Positions 30,092 to 40,649 of a stretch of DNA of 64,000 bases are shown here, piece after piece. Each line of letters starts with the position of its first letter. Within the stretch, counting starts at the first letter, position 1. Both the position numbers and the translations under genes were made by a program. The stretch is from Prochlorococcus marinus (lineage in GTDB: Bacteria; Cyanobacteriota; Cyanobacteriia; PCC-6307; Cyanobiaceae). The DNA lies in the NCBI RefSeq assembly GCF_001180325.1, contig NZ_CVSZ01000020.1:1-64000 (forward strand), read 5' to 3'. The notes under the pieces were generated by a model, which was not told the DNA's origin, ran no database searches, and saw only the letters and a program-made list of their open reading frames with translations.

Positions 30092-30493
30092 TTAATAAAC
30101 ATAGCAAAGTACTTCACCACCTATACCTTGCTTCCTGGCATCACGATCACTCATGACCCCTTTGGAAGTTGATATGATAGCAACTCCGAGACCTCCAAGA
30201 ACTTTTGGTAAAGCTCTAGTATTTTTATAAATTCTCAAACCAGGTTTACTAACTCTTTGCATTGATCGAATAGTAGGAAATTTATTTTTACCACTATATT
30301 TCAGACCAAGTATTATTTGTGATTTATAGCCTTCACCTTCCTCGTTAATTTCAGAAATGAACCCCTCTTTTTGAAGTACTTTAGCAATACTTAAGGACAT
30401 TTTTGAACTTGGGATTGTTGTAGTTGTATGCTTTTTTTGACTCGCATTTCTGATTCGAGTTAGCATATCTGAAATAGGATCGTGATTTGACAT
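30092..30493 (-). CDS. rpsH: 30S ribosomal protein S8
   Basis: S8 binds the central domain of 16S rRNA and in several bacteria represses its own operon. [18 protein letters not shown] at the start and the closing [20 protein letters not shown] are diagnostic. It has 133 residues. It follows rplE by nine bases. Confidence 0.98.
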   Translation of the reverse strand: MSNHDPISDMLTRIRNASQKKHTTTTIPSSKMSLSIAKVLQKEGFISEINEEGEGYKSQIILGLKYSGKNKFPTIRSMQRVSKPGLRIYKNTRALPKVLGGLGVAIISTSKGVMSDRDARKQGIGGEVLCYVY

Positions 30494-30502
30494 GGTTTTA
30501 AT

Positions 30503-31042
30503 TTAATTCTTACTAAAAGGCATTCCTAACTCTTGCAAGAGAGCTTTACCCTCTTGATCTGATCTCGCACTAGTGACAATAGTAATATCCATACCTCTTA
30601 TTGAATCTATTTTATCAAAAGAGATTTCAGGAAAAATTAATTGCTCTTTCACTCCAACGGTGTAATTCCCTCTCCCATCAAAACTTTTTGGATTAACTCC
30701 TCTAAAGTCTCTTATTCTTGGCAAAGCTAGATTTATAAATCTCTCTAAAAAGGAATACATTCTGTCACCTCTCAAAGTTACAGTACAACCAATTGGCATA
30801 CCCTCACGAATTTTAAAACCCGCGATAGCCTTTTTGGCCCTAGTTACTAGTGCCTTTTGCCCTGTAATTGTTGCCATTTCATTTAAAGAGGCTTCAAGAG
30901 CTTTCGAATTCGAAGCTGCTTCACCAAGACCTCTGTTAACGTTGACTTTGACAACTTTAGGTACTTGATGAATATTTTTAAGACCAAGGTCCTTTAAAAG
31001 TTTTGGTCTTATTGATTCTTTGTAGCGATTTTTTAGAGTCAT
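30503..31042 (-). CDS. rplE: 50S ribosomal protein L5
   Basis: L5 binds 5S rRNA and contacts P-site t[40 protein letters not shown] and [20 protein letters not shown] define it. Length is 179. The 74-base gap before it, after rplX, is longer than most in the cluster; nothing recognisable lies there. Confidence 0.98.
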   Translation of the reverse strand: MTLKNRYKESIRPKLLKDLGLKNIHQVPKVVKVNVNRGLGEAASNSKALEASLNEMATITGQKALVTRAKKAIAGFKIREGMPIGCTVTLRGDRMYSFLERFINLALPRIRDFRGVNPKSFDGRGNYTVGVKEQLIFPEISFDKIDSIRGMDITIVTSARSDQEGKALLQELGMPFSKN

Positions 31043-31116
31043 AATTTTTTGTTAATTCTGGTCTTTGTCAGAATTGATAAATTAGAAAAAGTTGAAATCT
31101 GGTTTCTGATGAAAAA

Positions 31117-31473
31117 TTAATCAATTACTTCACCAGTTTTCTTCAATCTTCTTTTCTTAACCCCCTCTTTATCAATAAAGTATTCAATCTTACTTGTAAG
31201 ATTTTTATCCTTTGAAAAAAACATTACATTTGATGCATGTAAAGATGCTTCTTCTGTAAGAATTCTTCCAGTTTCCCCTTCCTGAGTTGGTTTTACATGT
31301 TTGGTCCTAAGGTTAATTCCCTTTACAACTACTCTATTTTCAAGAGGGATAGTTTTTAAAACTTCACCAGTTTTCCCTTTGTCCTTGCCATGAATTACTT
31401 TTACCAAATCTCCAGTTTTGATTCTCATTTTTATTCTCTGGAAATTTTTCTTTTGCTTTAATGAATCCAACAT
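31117..31473 (-). CDS. rplX: 50S ribosomal protein L24
   Basis: L24 is an assembly initiator at the tunnel exit; its KOW motif is [18 protein letters not shown]. The protein begins with a 15-residue extension ([15 protein letters not shown]) before the usual MRIKTGD start. The upstream ATG is favoured by a near-perfect ribosome binding site, GGAGGTGAT, seven bases or so ahead of it inside the end of rplN. The ATG abuts the rplN stop, so the two are translationally coupled. Length 118. Confidence 0.95.
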   Translation of the reverse strand: MLDSLKQKKNFQRIKMRIKTGDLVKVIHGKDKGKTGEVLKTIPLENRVVVKGINLRTKHVKPTQEGETGRILTEEASLHASNVMFFSKDKNLTSKIEYFIDKEGVKKRRLKKTGEVID

Positions 31474-31839
31474 TTAAATCACCTCCGGAGCAAGAGAAAC
31501 AATCTTTGTATAATTTTTATCCCGCAGTTCTCTAGCTACAGGACCAAAGACTCTAGTACCTTTTGGATTCTTATCTTCATTAATCAATACTGCCGCATTG
31601 TCATCAAATCTGATTGAATTACCAGTATTTCTTCTTAATGTTGCTTTAGTCCTGACGATAACAGCTTTAACAACTTCAGATTTCTTAACTCCCATGTTAG
31701 GAAGAGCATCTTTTACAGTTGCTACGATTACATCCCCGACATGTGCATACCTTCTATTAGAACCTAAGACCCTAATACATTGAAGTCTTTTAGCTCCGCT
31801 ATTATCGGCAACTGTTAAATAAGTTTCTTGTTGAATCAT
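31474..31839 (-). CDS. rplN: 50S ribosomal protein L14
   Basis: L14 lies at the subunit interface and binds silencing factors. [19 protein letters not shown] and the [15 protein letters not shown] segment identify it, with [18 protein letters not shown] closing sequence ([16 protein letters not shown]). Length is 121. Its start overlaps the rpsQ stop by four bases. Confidence 0.98.
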
Positions 31840-32102
31840 TTTTTAACCTCCTTAGCCTCACTTGTTTTATTGAGAATCTCTTCAATGGCCCATCTTTTTT
31901 GGGCACTAAGCGGTCTAGTTTCTCTAATTTTAACTCGATCACCTAAAACACATGTATTTTCTGGATCATGCGCCTTATATCGTGTAGTTCTACTTACAAT
32001 TTTTTTATAAGTGGGATGTGGATATCTGTTAATAACGGCAACAACAACTGTTTTATCCATTTTGTCGCTGACAACAGTACCAATTCTTTCTTTAAGTGCC
32101 AT
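31836..32102 (-). CDS. rpsQ: 30S ribosomal protein S17
   Basis: S17 binds the 5' domain of 16S rRNA early in assembly. [38 protein letters not shown] and [18 protein letters not shown] are the family blocks in 88 residues. It follows rpmC by nine bases. Confidence 0.98.
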
Positions 32103-32111
32103 AACTAATAA

Positions 32112-32330
32112 TTAATCAGAAGTTGTTTTAGAAGCAGATTGACTCTTACTGAGAGTGAGTAATTGCGCAACTTGTTTCTTGATAATTTTAAATTTATGAG
32201 TTTCATTGAGCTGTCTTGTAGCTTGCTTGAATCTCAAATCAAAAAGATCTTTTCGTAATTGGTCGATCTTTTCATTAATTTGTTCAGAATTTAATTTTTT
32301 AAATTCCTTTAGTGACTCTGAGTTTTTCAT
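32112..32330 (-). CDS. rpmC: 50S ribosomal protein L29
   Basis: A small two-helix protein at the tunnel exit, where it helps form the docking site for signal recognition particle and trigger factor. [20 protein letters not shown] matches family with slight drift ([14 protein letters not shown]). Length is 72. Its start overlaps the rplP stop by four bases. Confidence 0.95.
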   Translation of the reverse strand: MKNSESLKEFKKLNSEQINEKIDQLRKDLFDLRFKQATRQLNETHKFKIIKKQVAQLLTLSKSQSASKTTSD

Positions 32331-32809
32331 TGTTTAACCTCCTCTTGAGATTTTTTACTATTATTTGTATTTTCTTGGGAGGAATTTTCTAGATTTTTAT
32401 CAATGGAGATAAATTTAGTTTTTACAGGAAGTTTGTATTGAGCCAGACGCATAGCTTCCTTTGCAGTTTCCTCAGTGATATCTTCACCACCCATTTCAAA
32501 AAGTATTCTTCCAGGTTTTACAACTGCTACCCAAAACTCTGGATTACCTTTACCAGAACCCATTCTGGTTTCTGCAGGTCTCATTGTCACGGGTTTATCA
32601 GGAAAAATTCTTATCCAGATTTGACCACCACGTTTGATATATCTGGTCATAGCTCTTCTGCTTGCTTCAATCTGACGTGCAGTTACCCAGCCACAGTCTT
32701 GAGCTTGGAGAGCAAATTGACCAAATGCAATAGTATTACCCTTTGAGGCTACACCCCTCATTCTGCCTCTATGTTGTTTACGGAATTTAGTACGTTTTGG
32801 ACTAAGCAT
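32327..32809 (-). CDS. rplP: 50S ribosomal protein L16
   Basis: L16 organises the A-site tRNA binding region of the large subunit. [17 protein letters not shown] is the standard start, with [20 protein letters not shown] and [20 protein letters not shown] in the body. A 20-residue asparagine/serine/glutamate-rich tail extends past the normal end, giving 160 residues. It follows rpsC by 11 bases. Confidence 0.97.
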   Translation of the reverse strand: MLSPKRTKFRKQHRGRMRGVASKGNTIAFGQFALQAQDCGWVTARQIEASRRAMTRYIKRGGQIWIRIFPDKPVTMRPAETRMGSGKGNPEFWVAVVKPGRILFEMGGEDITEETAKEAMRLAQYKLPVKTKFISIDKNLENSSQENTNNSKKSQEEVKQ

Positions 32810-32820
32810 TTTTATACCTC

Positions 32821-33552
32821 CTATGAATTCTCATTTGAACGATCCTCAAATTGCTGAGGTCTTCTACTAGCTTTCCTCTTAGGGCTCGCACCCACAGGGA
32901 TAGTTTGTTCTTCTTTAGGGAGAACTTCACCTTTGAAAACCCAAACTTTAATACCTAGAACACCGTAAGTTGTATTAGCTTCTCGTGTTGCATAGTCAAT
33001 TTCAGCTCTCAATGTATGTAATGGAACTCTACCTTCTCTAGTCCATTCAGTTCTAGCTATTTCAGCACCATTCAACCTTCCCCCTACTTGAATTTTAAGA
33101 CCTAAGACTCCAGCCCTTTGAGCCCTTTGTAAGGCCATCCTTATCGTTCTTCTAAAGGCGACTCTTTTTTCAAGTTGTTGAGCAATATATTCAGCAAGTA
33201 AAAAAGCATCAGCATCTACGCGTTCAACTTCAACAACGTTTATTCTTACTTGCCTTGTTCTATCCCCTATAGTTTTTTGAATGCCAGATCTTAATTCTTC
33301 AATCCCACTTCCTTGTCTTCCTACTATAACTCCTGGTCTTGCTGTTTTTAATTCAAGTTCCAGTTGGTCAGCTTTTCTAGCTATTAAAACATCGCTAATT
33401 CCTGCTGCTCCATATTTTTTTTGTATGAAGGTACGAATTTTAAAATCTTCTTGGAGAAGAATTGGATATGTTTTAGAAGTAGCAAACCACTTAGAGCGAT
33501 GCTCTTGTGTAATTCCTAATCTTAGTCCAGAAGGATGTATTTTATGTCCCAT
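32821..33552 (-). CDS. rpsC: 30S ribosomal protein S3
   Basis: S3 lines the mRNA entry channel. [20 protein letters not shown] at the start, the KH domain with [19 protein letters not shown], and the C-terminal half with [15 protein letters not shown] identify it. Length is 243, with a short charged tail. Its start overlaps the rplV stop by one base. Confidence 0.98.
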   Translation of the reverse strand: MGHKIHPSGLRLGITQEHRSKWFATSKTYPILLQEDFKIRTFIQKKYGAAGISDVLIARKADQLELELKTARPGVIVGRQGSGIEELRSGIQKTIGDRTRQVRINVVEVERVDADAFLLAEYIAQQLEKRVAFRRTIRMALQRAQRAGVLGLKIQVGGRLNGAEIARTEWTREGRVPLHTLRAEIDYATREANTTYGVLGIKVWVFKGEVLPKEEQTIPVGASPKRKASRRPQQFEDRSNENS

Positions 33553-33938
33553 TAGTTTTGTACCTCCGCATTAGTTTGAATAGGAGCAGATTCAACAGAA
33601 ATACTGATGTGGCAAGTCTGTTTCTTTATTGAAAAAGCTCGACCTTGAGCTCTGGGCCTATACCTTTTCATTACTGGACCACTATTAGCCCATGCAGAGG
33701 AAATAACTAAGGTAGATGGATCCATTCCAAGGTTATGTTCTGCGTTGGCAACCGCAGATCTTAGAACTTTAGTAATGGGGTCTGTAGATCTGTAAGGCAT
33801 AAATTCCAACATAATCAATGCATCTCTATAAGACCTACCCCTTATCTGATCCAAAACTCTTCTCACTTTAGAGGCTGATCCGCGAACATAATTCCCATGA
33901 GCAATTGCTGTTTTTGTTGTTTCAGGTGTTTTTGTCAT
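33552..33938 (-). CDS. rplV: 50S ribosomal protein L22
   Basis: L22 lines the narrow part of the exit tunnel. [34 protein letters not shown] and [20 protein letters not shown] define it. It has 128 residues. Its start overlaps the rpsS stop by four bases. Confidence 0.98.
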
Positions 33939-34213
33939 GATTTTGCTCCTTTCTTATCTCTTATATGACCTCGGTAAGTGCGTGTAGGAGCAAATTCACC
34001 GAGTTTATGACCAATCATTTGTTCAGTAATGAATACTGGAATGTGAGTCTTGCCATTATGTACAGCGATTGTGTGACCGATCATTAAAGGTAAAATCGTA
34101 GAGGATCTTGACCAAGTTTTGATAACAGACTTGTCATTATCAGTATTTTGTTTTTCTACCTTCTTGAGCAGGCTATCTGCTATAAAAGGTCCTTTTTTTA
34201 GTGAACGTCCCAT
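33935..34213 (-). CDS. rpsS: 30S ribosomal protein S19
   Basis: S19 is in the small-subunit head beside S13. [20 protein letters not shown] is the standard start and fixes ATG 34213, giving 92 residues ending [12 protein letters not shown]. The frame stays open another 31 codons upstream, but that part overlaps rplB and is not S19-like, so it is excluded. It begins 37 bases after rplB stops. Confidence 0.97.
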
Positions 34214-34250
34214 GATTATGTAATAGAATTTGAAATAATAAATGAAGTAA

Positions 34251-35114
34251 TCAAGAGTCTCTTCCTCCTCTACTCCTCTTAGAAACGCGACGGCGTTTTC
34301 GAACAACTAATTTATTACTTGGTTTGTTCTTTTTACGTGTCTTTAATCCAAGAGCTGGCTTACCCCATGGAGTAACTGGGCCTGCTCTACCAATTGGTGC
34401 TTTTCCCTCTCCTCCTCCATGTGGATGATCACATGGGTTCATTACACTACCTCTTACTTGAGGCCTTCTTCCAAGCCATCTTCTTCTTCCTGCTTTACCT
34501 AAGCTAGTATTTCTTATTTCAGAATTACCTACTTCACCAAGAGTTGCATAGCATTCTTTTCTTACAAGTCTTACCTCAGTAGATGGGAGTTTTAAAGCAA
34601 CATAATCTCCCTCTTTTGCCATAACTTGAGCACTAGCTCCTGCGGATCTAACCATTTGAGCACCCCTACCTGCGTATAACTCAACACAATGAACACTAGA
34701 TCCTAATGGCATAACAGAAAGCGGCATTGCATTTCCATCTTCAATTGGAACACTTTCTCCAGAAATGACATTTTGTCCTACTTTTACTCCTGCTGGAGCG
34801 ATAATATATCTTTTCTCTCCATCTTCGTAAAATAAAAGTGCCAACCTTGCATTTCTATGAGGATCGTAATGAATAGCTGCAACTTTAGCGTTGATATTTC
34901 TTTTATCTCTTCTAAAGTCGACCAATCTATATTGCCTTTTGTGACCACCTCCACGATGACGACATGTGATAACTCCACGATTGTTCCTGCCTTTAACTCT
35001 ATGTTTTGAAATTACTAGTGATCTTTCAGGTTTTGCACTGGTTATTTCACTAAAGTCAGTAACTACTCTCTGCCTAGTGCCAGGTGTATAAGGTTTAAAT
35101 TTACGTATTGCCAT
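34251..35114 (-). CDS. rplB: 50S ribosomal protein L2
   Basis: L2 is needed for subunit joining and peptidyl transfer. [18 protein letters not shown], then [20 protein letters not shown], and the C-terminal [19 protein letters not shown] with the critical histidine are all present. Length 287 is standard. It follows rplW by 12 bases. Confidence 0.98.
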
Positions 35115-35126
35115 GATTAAAACTCC

Positions 35127-35429
35127 TTAAGATTCTGGAAATAGTTGGATTTTGTCTCCTTCAGCAAGACGTACAATTGCCTTCTTGACCTGAGAACGTT
35201 TACCGGAAAATTTCCCGACTCTTCTTGTTCTCCTGGGAGGATTCATAGTGTTAACTCCTATGACTTTAACACTGAACAAGGCTTCTACAGCTGCCTTTAT
35301 TTGTGGTTTAGCCGCTCTATGATCTACTTCGAAAGTATATTGGTTAAGATCTAGTGCATTTGTAGCTTTCTCAGTAATTACTGGCTTTCGTATTACATCG
35401 GCTAAACGAGAATCGAATAATTTACTCAT
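35127..35429 (-). CDS. rplW: 50S ribosomal protein L23
   Basis: L23 sits at the tunnel exit and docks trigger factor and signal recognition particle. [20 protein letters not shown] and the [20 protein letters not shown] segment are typical. Length is 100. Its start overlaps the rplD stop by four bases. Confidence 0.97.
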   Translation of the reverse strand: MSKLFDSRLADVIRKPVITEKATNALDLNQYTFEVDHRAAKPQIKAAVEALFSVKVIGVNTMNPPRRTRRVGKFSGKRSQVKKAIVRLAEGDKIQLFPES

Positions 35430-36058
35430 GATGCATAAACCTCCTGAATTTTATCTATCGCTGATTGACCTATTACCAATTTATTGGCATTGAGAATATC
35501 AAATACATTTAATTGATCGGCGGCGATTAATTTTACTTTCTCAATATTATTAATGGATTTTTTTATAATATCGGAAGGACTTTCAAGAATAACCAAAACT
35601 TTTTCAGTTTTTTGTATACCTAATCGAGCAAGGCCATTGATGATATCACTTGTTTTAGGCTGCTTTAAAGTAGATCCAAAATCTTCAACAGCCTTCATAT
35701 CAGATACTCTGGACATAAGAGCTGTTCTAAGAGCTAATCTACGTTCCTTACGATTCATATCAAGATTGTAAGAACGTGGCTTCGGTCCAAAAATAATTCC
35801 GCCACCAGGTCTTAAGGGTGTCCTTATTGATCCTTGACGAGCTCGTCCTGTACCTTTTTGTTTGTATGGCTTTCTACCTCCCCCGCGCACTTCAGATCTT
35901 GTCAAAGTTGATGCTGTCCCTTGTCTTTTATTTGCTAGCTGTCTAAGGACTGCTCTATGGATTAAGTCTGCCGAAGAAGTTTCTTTAGCAACTGCTAAAT
36001 CAAGAGTAACTTTGCCTGATTTTTTACCATCCCACTTTAAAGTTTCAAGTGTTGTCAT
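35426..36058 (-). CDS. rplD: 50S ribosomal protein L4
   Basis: L4 reaches into the exit tunnel and in some bacteria represses its own operon. [20 protein letters not shown] and [20 protein letters not shown] identify it across 210 residues. The start overlaps the rplC stop as ATGA, and AAAGGAGGTGA five or so bases upstream is among the strongest ribosome binding sites in the window. Confidence 0.98.
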   Translation of the reverse strand: MTTLETLKWDGKKSGKVTLDLAVAKETSSADLIHRAVLRQLANKRQGTASTLTRSEVRGGGRKPYKQKGTGRARQGSIRTPLRPGGGIIFGPKPRSYNLDMNRKERRLALRTALMSRVSDMKAVEDFGSTLKQPKTSDIINGLARLGIQKTEKVLVILESPSDIIKKSINNIEKVKLIAADQLNVFDILNANKLVIGQSAIDKIQEVYAS

Positions 36059-36708
36059 GATTTTTCACCTCCTTTATTGCCTACAATATTATTTGGCTTA
36101 ATGTTGACAATTGAGCCGGGCTTACCTGGAACAGAACCCTTGACTACAAGCAAATTCTTCTGATCATCAATTTTTAGAACTAACAATCCTTTGGTAGTTA
36201 TCTGTTTTCCTCCATATCTTCCTGCCATTCTTTTCCCTGGATAAATTCTACCCGGAGTTGTTCCTGCTCCTGTAGATCCAGGTGCTCTATGATTTTTTGA
36301 ACCATGACTCATTGGACCTCTACTAAAACCATGTCTTTTCTGGTAACCTGCAAAACCTCTACCCATAGATTTGCCACTTATATCAACTTTTTGACCAACC
36401 TCAAAGTTTTTTACAGTTATTTGGTTTCCGATTTCATAAGATGAAGTTTCTTCAACCCTATATTCTTTCAAATGCTTTAAAAGTTCTTCACCTGATTTCA
36501 ATAAGTGTCCCTTTTCAGGTTTGCTTAAATGCTTCTCTTTGGACAAGCCATAACCTATCTGAACGGCGGTATAACCATCCAAAGCGGTTGTTTTCAGTTG
36601 AGTGACGCGGCACGGACCAGCCTCTATAAGAGTAACTGGTACCGAATTACCTTTATCATCGAAAAGTTGGGACATGCCCAATTTCTTTCCTAAAATTCCG
36701 ATAGACAT
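36055..36708 (-). CDS. rplC: 50S ribosomal protein L3
   Basis: L3 initiates large-subunit assembly and reaches the peptidyl-transferase centre. [20 protein letters not shown], the [20 protein letters not shown] block and the glycine-rich [20 protein letters not shown] are diagnostic. Length 217. It is the first gene of the superoperon; its leader lies in the structured 280-base region shared with ndhN. Confidence 0.98.
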   Translation of the reverse strand: MSIGILGKKLGMSQLFDDKGNSVPVTLIEAGPCRVTQLKTTALDGYTAVQIGYGLSKEKHLSKPEKGHLLKSGEELLKHLKEYRVEETSSYEIGNQITVKNFEVGQKVDISGKSMGRGFAGYQKRHGFSRGPMSHGSKNHRAPGSTGAGTTPGRIYPGKRMAGRYGGKQITTKGLLVLKIDDQKNLLVVKGSVPGKPGSIVNIKPNNIVGNKGGEKS

Positions 36709-36988
36709 AAGACTAAATTAGGCTAGCTCGTAATGATTTTTCAATTATCTAAACCCTTCAGTTAATAAGGTGAAGTTAATAAAAAAACAATTAGTAAGGT
36801 CGAGACTTATCTGAAATACATAGATAGTTTCTCTCGGGACAAACCCACCTGAGTTTTTTAACGAAACGCTAAAAAATGTGAAATTTTCAGAGGCTCGGCT
36901 AGCTTGCGAGCTTAAAAATCCACTGAGTTACAATTGTACATCATCAAGTACCATAAAATAAAATAAAATAGAAATAAAGGAAATTTTT
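36709..36988. promoter_or_regulatory. Structured divergent region, rplC / ndhN
   Basis: These 280 bases hold the promoters of the ribosomal superoperon (minus) and ndhN (plus). Three stem candidates cluster. CTCGGG (36834-36839) with CCTGAG (about 36848-36853) is followed by T6 on the plus strand, terminator-like. TTTTTTAACG-AAA-CGCTAAAAAA (about 36854-36876) pairs over 10 bp with one G-U on the minus strand. GCTCG and CGAGC pair near 36893-36910. A leader control element or small RNA is possible. A run of AAAAT repeats precedes the ndhN ribosome binding site AAAGGAAA. Confidence 0.4.
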
Positions 36989-37465
36989 ATGCCATTACTT
37001 CTCTCAGGGAAAAAGTTTCATAACGATTTAAAAACTAACAAATGTCTCGCAATATTTGCTCCTCTTGAAGGTGGTTATGAAACTCGTCTTTTGAGGAGAA
37101 TGAGGGCCAAAGGCTTTAAAACTTTTATAACTTCAGCAAGAGGGCTTGGAGATCCAGAAGTTTTCTTGCTCAAATTGCATGGCGTTAGACCACCTCACCT
37201 TGGTCATCAAAGTGTAGGAAGAAACGGAGCGCTTGGGGAAGTTCAACAAGTAATCCCACAAGCTTCTGAGTTATTTAATGAAAATGATAAAAATAAATTA
37301 CTTTGGTTACTAGAAGGTCAAGTACTTTCTCAATCTGAATTAGAGAGCTTAATAGAGATTTGCACTAACGATAATAAACTAACAATAGTTGTTGAAATGG
37401 GGGGTTCAAGAAAACTTGAATGGAAACCATTAAGTAATTATATTTTGGATGAATTTGAAAGTTAA
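36989..37465 (+). CDS. ndhN: NAD(P)H-quinone oxidoreductase subunit N
   Basis: NdhN is a peripheral subunit of the cyanobacterial NDH-1 complex, which runs cyclic electron flow, respiration and CO2 uptake at the thylakoid. [39 protein letters not shown] and [20 protein letters not shown] are characteristic. Length 158 is usual. AAAGGAAA precedes the ATG at good distance. ldpA starts five bases after its stop, an arrangement that suggests one transcript. Confidence 0.96.
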   Translation: MPLLLSGKKFHNDLKTNKCLAIFAPLEGGYETRLLRRMRAKGFKTFITSARGLGDPEVFLLKLHGVRPPHLGHQSVGRNGALGEVQQVIPQASELFNENDKNKLLWLLEGQVLSQSELESLIEICTNDNKLTIVVEMGGSRKLEWKPLSNYILDEFES

Positions 37466-37470
37466 ATTGT

Positions 37471-38478
37471 TTGATTAAAACCAAGAATAAAAAAGATAAA
37501 TGGATTAAGTTAATTTGTGGTGCAAGTAATGAAGATATTGTTGCCATAGAAGATTTATGTGCAATTTATACTGCTGTTGGTGTCGACTACATAGATGTTG
37601 CAGCAGAAGAATCTATAGTTTATGCAGCAAAAAAAGGAATCGATTGGGCAAAAAAAGTCTTTAAAAACTCCCCTGGATTAATGATAAGTATTAGTGATGG
37701 TAATGATATCCACTTTCGAAAAGCAAAATTTGATCCATTAAAATGTCCCCCTAATTGTCCAAGACCATGCGAAAAAGTATGCCCCACCTTTGCAATTGAT
37801 AATTTCGGAATTAAAGAGAGTAAATGTTATGGATGTGGAAGATGTTTAAATAGTTGTCCTCTAAATCTAATTAGTGAATATGAATATAATTTGTCAAAAA
37901 ATGATTTAGCATCAACACTTCAAAAACTAAGGCCTAATGCAGTAGAAATTCATACAGAAATCAATCGCCTAGATTCTTTTACAAAAGTTGTCAGTATCCT
38001 TAAAAGTTCTGGAATGAAATTAGACAAGATATCGACTAGTTGTGGATTAAATCAATCTTCCAAAAAAGCACAAGAGCCCGAAGAGCTTTTGAAAGCTCTT
38101 TGGGAAAGATATGAAATTCTTAATGAGCTAGATATTCCCCTTATTTGGCAACTAGATGGAAGGCCAATGTCTGGAGATCTTGCTCCTACAACAAGTAGAG
38201 ATGCTGTTAAGTTGTTTGAAAAAATCGGTTCAGATCTTCCACCAGGATTAATTCAATTAGCAGGAGGAACAAATGAAAAAACTCATGAATTGTTGAATTC
38301 AAACAATCTCCCAGATGGAATAGCATTTGGAAGTGCTGCAAGAAAAATTATGCAGCCCCTTATTGAATTTGCTCACAAAAATAACAAAAAGCTCTACGAG
38401 TATCCTGAAATAATGAGTTTGGCGATCAAAAAAGCTCAGGAATTTCTAAAGCCATGGAAATCAAGCTCATTCAAATAA
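37471..38478 (+). CDS. ldpA: LdpA iron-sulfur protein
   Basis: LdpA is a redox-sensing iron-sulfur protein that, in Synechococcus, ties light/redox state to circadian period. Two cysteine clusters fit 4Fe-4S ligands: CPPNCPRPCEKVCP and CYGCGRCLNSCP, at about residues 92-135. The N-terminal DYIDVAAEESIVYAAKKG region and the C-terminal LdpA domain (about 150-330, with LDGRPMSGDLAPTTSRDA) complete the protein. Start is TTG 37471. Pairing with ndhN puts a redox sensor next to a redox complex. Confidence 0.9.
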   Translation: MIKTKNKKDKWIKLICGASNEDIVAIEDLCAIYTAVGVDYIDVAAEESIVYAAKKGIDWAKKVFKNSPGLMISISDGNDIHFRKAKFDPLKCPPNCPRPCEKVCPTFAIDNFGIKESKCYGCGRCLNSCPLNLISEYEYNLSKNDLASTLQKLRPNAVEIHTEINRLDSFTKVVSILKSSGMKLDKISTSCGLNQSSKKAQEPEELLKALWERYEILNELDIPLIWQLDGRPMSGDLAPTTSRDAVKLFEKIGSDLPPGLIQLAGGTNEKTHELLNSNNLPDGIAFGSAARKIMQPLIEFAHKNNKKLYEYPEIMSLAIKKAQEFLKPWKSSSFK

Positions 38479-38572
38479 TATTTTTATTTTTCAAAACTAG
38501 CGCCATGTTTATAAAAAATTTGTATTTTTTGGATAGAAAAATATCTTCTCATGTATTAAAATGGTAATTCAA

Positions 38573-38644
38573 TGGGCCGTCGCCAAGTGGTAAGGCATCG
38601 GGTTTTGGTCTCGACATTCCTAGGTTCGAATCCTAGCGGCCCAG
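38573..38644 (+). tRNA. tRNA-Gln (UUG)
   Basis: Acceptor TGGGCCG (38573-38579) pairs with CGGCCCA (38637-38643), discriminator G at 38644. The anticodon loop TTTTGGT gives UUG. GGTTCGAATCC is the T-loop region. CCA is not encoded. The HAD gene begins 13 bases downstream. Confidence 0.97.
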
Positions 38645-38657
38645 TTCTAATATTCAA

Positions 38658-39437
38658 TTGGTGTCTTCTCAAAAAATTTTTCTATTTGATTTTGATGGAG
38701 TAATAGTCGATGGAATGGAAGAATATTGGCATAGCTCTTTACTGGCCTGTGAAAGATATTTAAATTCACCCAACATCACTATTGATCAAAAACTTTATCA
38801 AGGAGTACCAAATTCTTTCAAAGAAATTAGGCCTTGGGTAAAATATGGTTGGGAAATGATCCTAATTGTTCACGAAATTATAAAAACAGAAAATCCATTA
38901 AAAAGTTATAATAAAGATGATTTCATTAATAATTATCATCAAAATTGCCAGAGGATATTGAATGAAAATTCCTGGATAGCAGAAGACATACAAAAAATGT
39001 TAGATAAGTCTCGCAAGTACCAAATTGATAAAGATTTTAAATCGTGGGTAAATTTACATAAACCTTTTTTTGAAATTATAAATTTTATGAATGAATTAAG
39101 CAAAAGAGGAATAAAAACTGGAGTCATAACAACAAAAGGTAAAATATTTGCAGAAAAAATTCTTAAACAATTAAATATTTTTCCAGAATTTATTTTTGGT
39201 TATGAATCAGGAACAAAAATCAAGATAGCTGAAGAACTAACACAAACTTATGAAATTTTAGGCTTTATAGAAGATAGAAAAAAAACTCTAATCGATATTA
39301 AACAAAATTCAGAAACTTCTCACATTCCATGCTTCCTAGCTGATTGGGGATATTTAAAAGAATCAGATAAAAATAAGTTAAGTAATGAAATCAAATTATT
39401 AAAATTAGGAAACCTTGGAGAATTAGTTGCAATTTAA
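38658..39437 (+). CDS. HAD family hydrolase
   Basis: A 259-residue HAD phosphatase. Motif I is FLFDFDGVIVDG, with two catalytic aspartates; TGVITTKGK supplies the motif II threonine; the motif III lysine is probably in GTKIKIAEEL and IEDRKKT is motif IV-like. The substrate is unknown. Start is TTG 38658 or the adjacent GTG 38661; neither has a good ribosome binding site. It begins 13 bases after tRNA-Gln, so readthrough from the tRNA promoter is plausible. Confidence 0.75.
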   Translation: MVSSQKIFLFDFDGVIVDGMEEYWHSSLLACERYLNSPNITIDQKLYQGVPNSFKEIRPWVKYGWEMILIVHEIIKTENPLKSYNKDDFINNYHQNCQRILNENSWIAEDIQKMLDKSRKYQIDKDFKSWVNLHKPFFEIINFMNELSKRGIKTGVITTKGKIFAEKILKQLNIFPEFIFGYESGTKIKIAEELTQTYEILGFIEDRKKTLIDIKQNSETSHIPCFLADWGYLKESDKNKLSNEIKLLKLGNLGELVAI

Positions 39438-39549
39438 AGATAATCAGCTAGAGTACAGATGTACTATAGTTTGTATTTATGAAGTTTGGTTTAAATAAAA
39501 ATTTCCAAATTTAGAATAATTACAAGAACTTTAACCGATAAATCAAACA

Positions 39550-40647
39550 ATGAGCCTTGAAGAAAAGAAAAAAACTGAATCAAAAGAAAAAGACAAGGCA
39601 TTAAGTCTTGTCTTAGGTCAAATAGAAAGAAATTTTGGACGAGGTTCAATAATGAGACTTGGTGACGCGTCAAGAATGAAAGTAGAAACAATATCTACTG
39701 GAGCGCTCACCTTAGATTTAGCATTAGGAGGAGGCTATCCAAAAGGAAGAGTAGTAGAAGTTTACGGACCAGAAAGTTCAGGAAAAACTACATTAACGCT
39801 TCATGCGATTGCGGAAGTCCAAAAAAATGGAGGAGTAGCTGCATTTGTAGATGCTGAGCATGCACTCGATCCAGTTTATGCAGCCTCTTTAGGTGTTGAT
39901 GTTGAAAATTTGTTAGTTTCACAGCCAGATACTGGTGAAATGGCTCTAGAAATAGTTGACCAACTTATAAGATCGAGTGCGGTAGATCTTGTAGTTGTTG
40001 ACTCGGTCGCAGCACTAACCCCAAGAGCCGAGATAGAAGGAGAGATGGGAGATCACGTAATTGGAAGCCAAGCAAGGCTAATGAGCCAAGCAATGAGGAA
40101 AATAACAGGAAATATTGGCAAATCTGGATGTACAGTAATATTCCTGAATCAATTACGCCTAAAAATTGGCGTTACATACGGCAATCCAGAAACAACCACA
40201 GGTGGTAATGCATTAAAATTTTATGCCTCAGTAAGACTTGATATCAGAAGAATTCAAACTCTTAAAAGAGGTACTGAGGAATATGGCATAAGAGCAAAAG
40301 TGAAAGTCGCAAAAAACAAAGTTGCACCACCATTTAGAATTGCAGAATTTGATATTCTCTTTGGGAAAGGTATTAGTACAACAGGATGCTTATTAGATTT
40401 AGCAGAAGAGACTAATATCATCATAAGGAGAGGTGCTTGGTATAGTTATGAAGGAGAAAATATTGGACAAGGAAGAGATAATACAATTATTTGGCTTGAT
40501 CAAAACTTAGAAATCAGGAATAAGGTAGAATCTATGGTTAAAGAGAAATTAACAGAAGGAACTGAAGTCAGTTCTAATTCAATGAAAGCATTAAATAGCA
40601 ATCCTGCTAATACAATCGCTGTTAATGATATAAAAACAGTAGCTTAG
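39550..40647 (+). CDS. recA: Recombinase A
   Basis: RecA forms filaments on single-stranded DNA, exchanges strands and triggers SOS cleavage where present. Walker A is GPESSGKTT at residues 73-81. [20 protein letters not shown] and the L2 loop start [17 protein letters not shown] are diagnostic. The 365 residues are in range; the C-terminus is asparagine- and serine-rich rather than acidic. Its own promoter should lie in the 112-base gap before it; no clear SOS box is seen. It ends two bases before the convergent DUF2839 gene. Confidence 0.98.
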   Translation: MSLEEKKKTESKEKDKALSLVLGQIERNFGRGSIMRLGDASRMKVETISTGALTLDLALGGGYPKGRVVEVYGPESSGKTTLTLHAIAEVQKNGGVAAFVDAEHALDPVYAASLGVDVENLLVSQPDTGEMALEIVDQLIRSSAVDLVVVDSVAALTPRAEIEGEMGDHVIGSQARLMSQAMRKITGNIGKSGCTVIFLNQLRLKIGVTYGNPETTTGGNALKFYASVRLDIRRIQTLKRGTEEYGIRAKVKVAKNKVAPPFRIAEFDILFGKGISTTGCLLDLAEETNIIIRRGAWYSYEGENIGQGRDNTIIWLDQNLEIRNKVESMVKEKLTEGTEVSSNSMKALNSNPANTIAVNDIKTVA

Positions 40648-40649
40648 AT

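Noticed and set aside
34214..34306. N-terminal extension of S19
   Set aside because: The open frame continues into rplB but has no S19 similarity; [10 protein letters not shown] is the family start.
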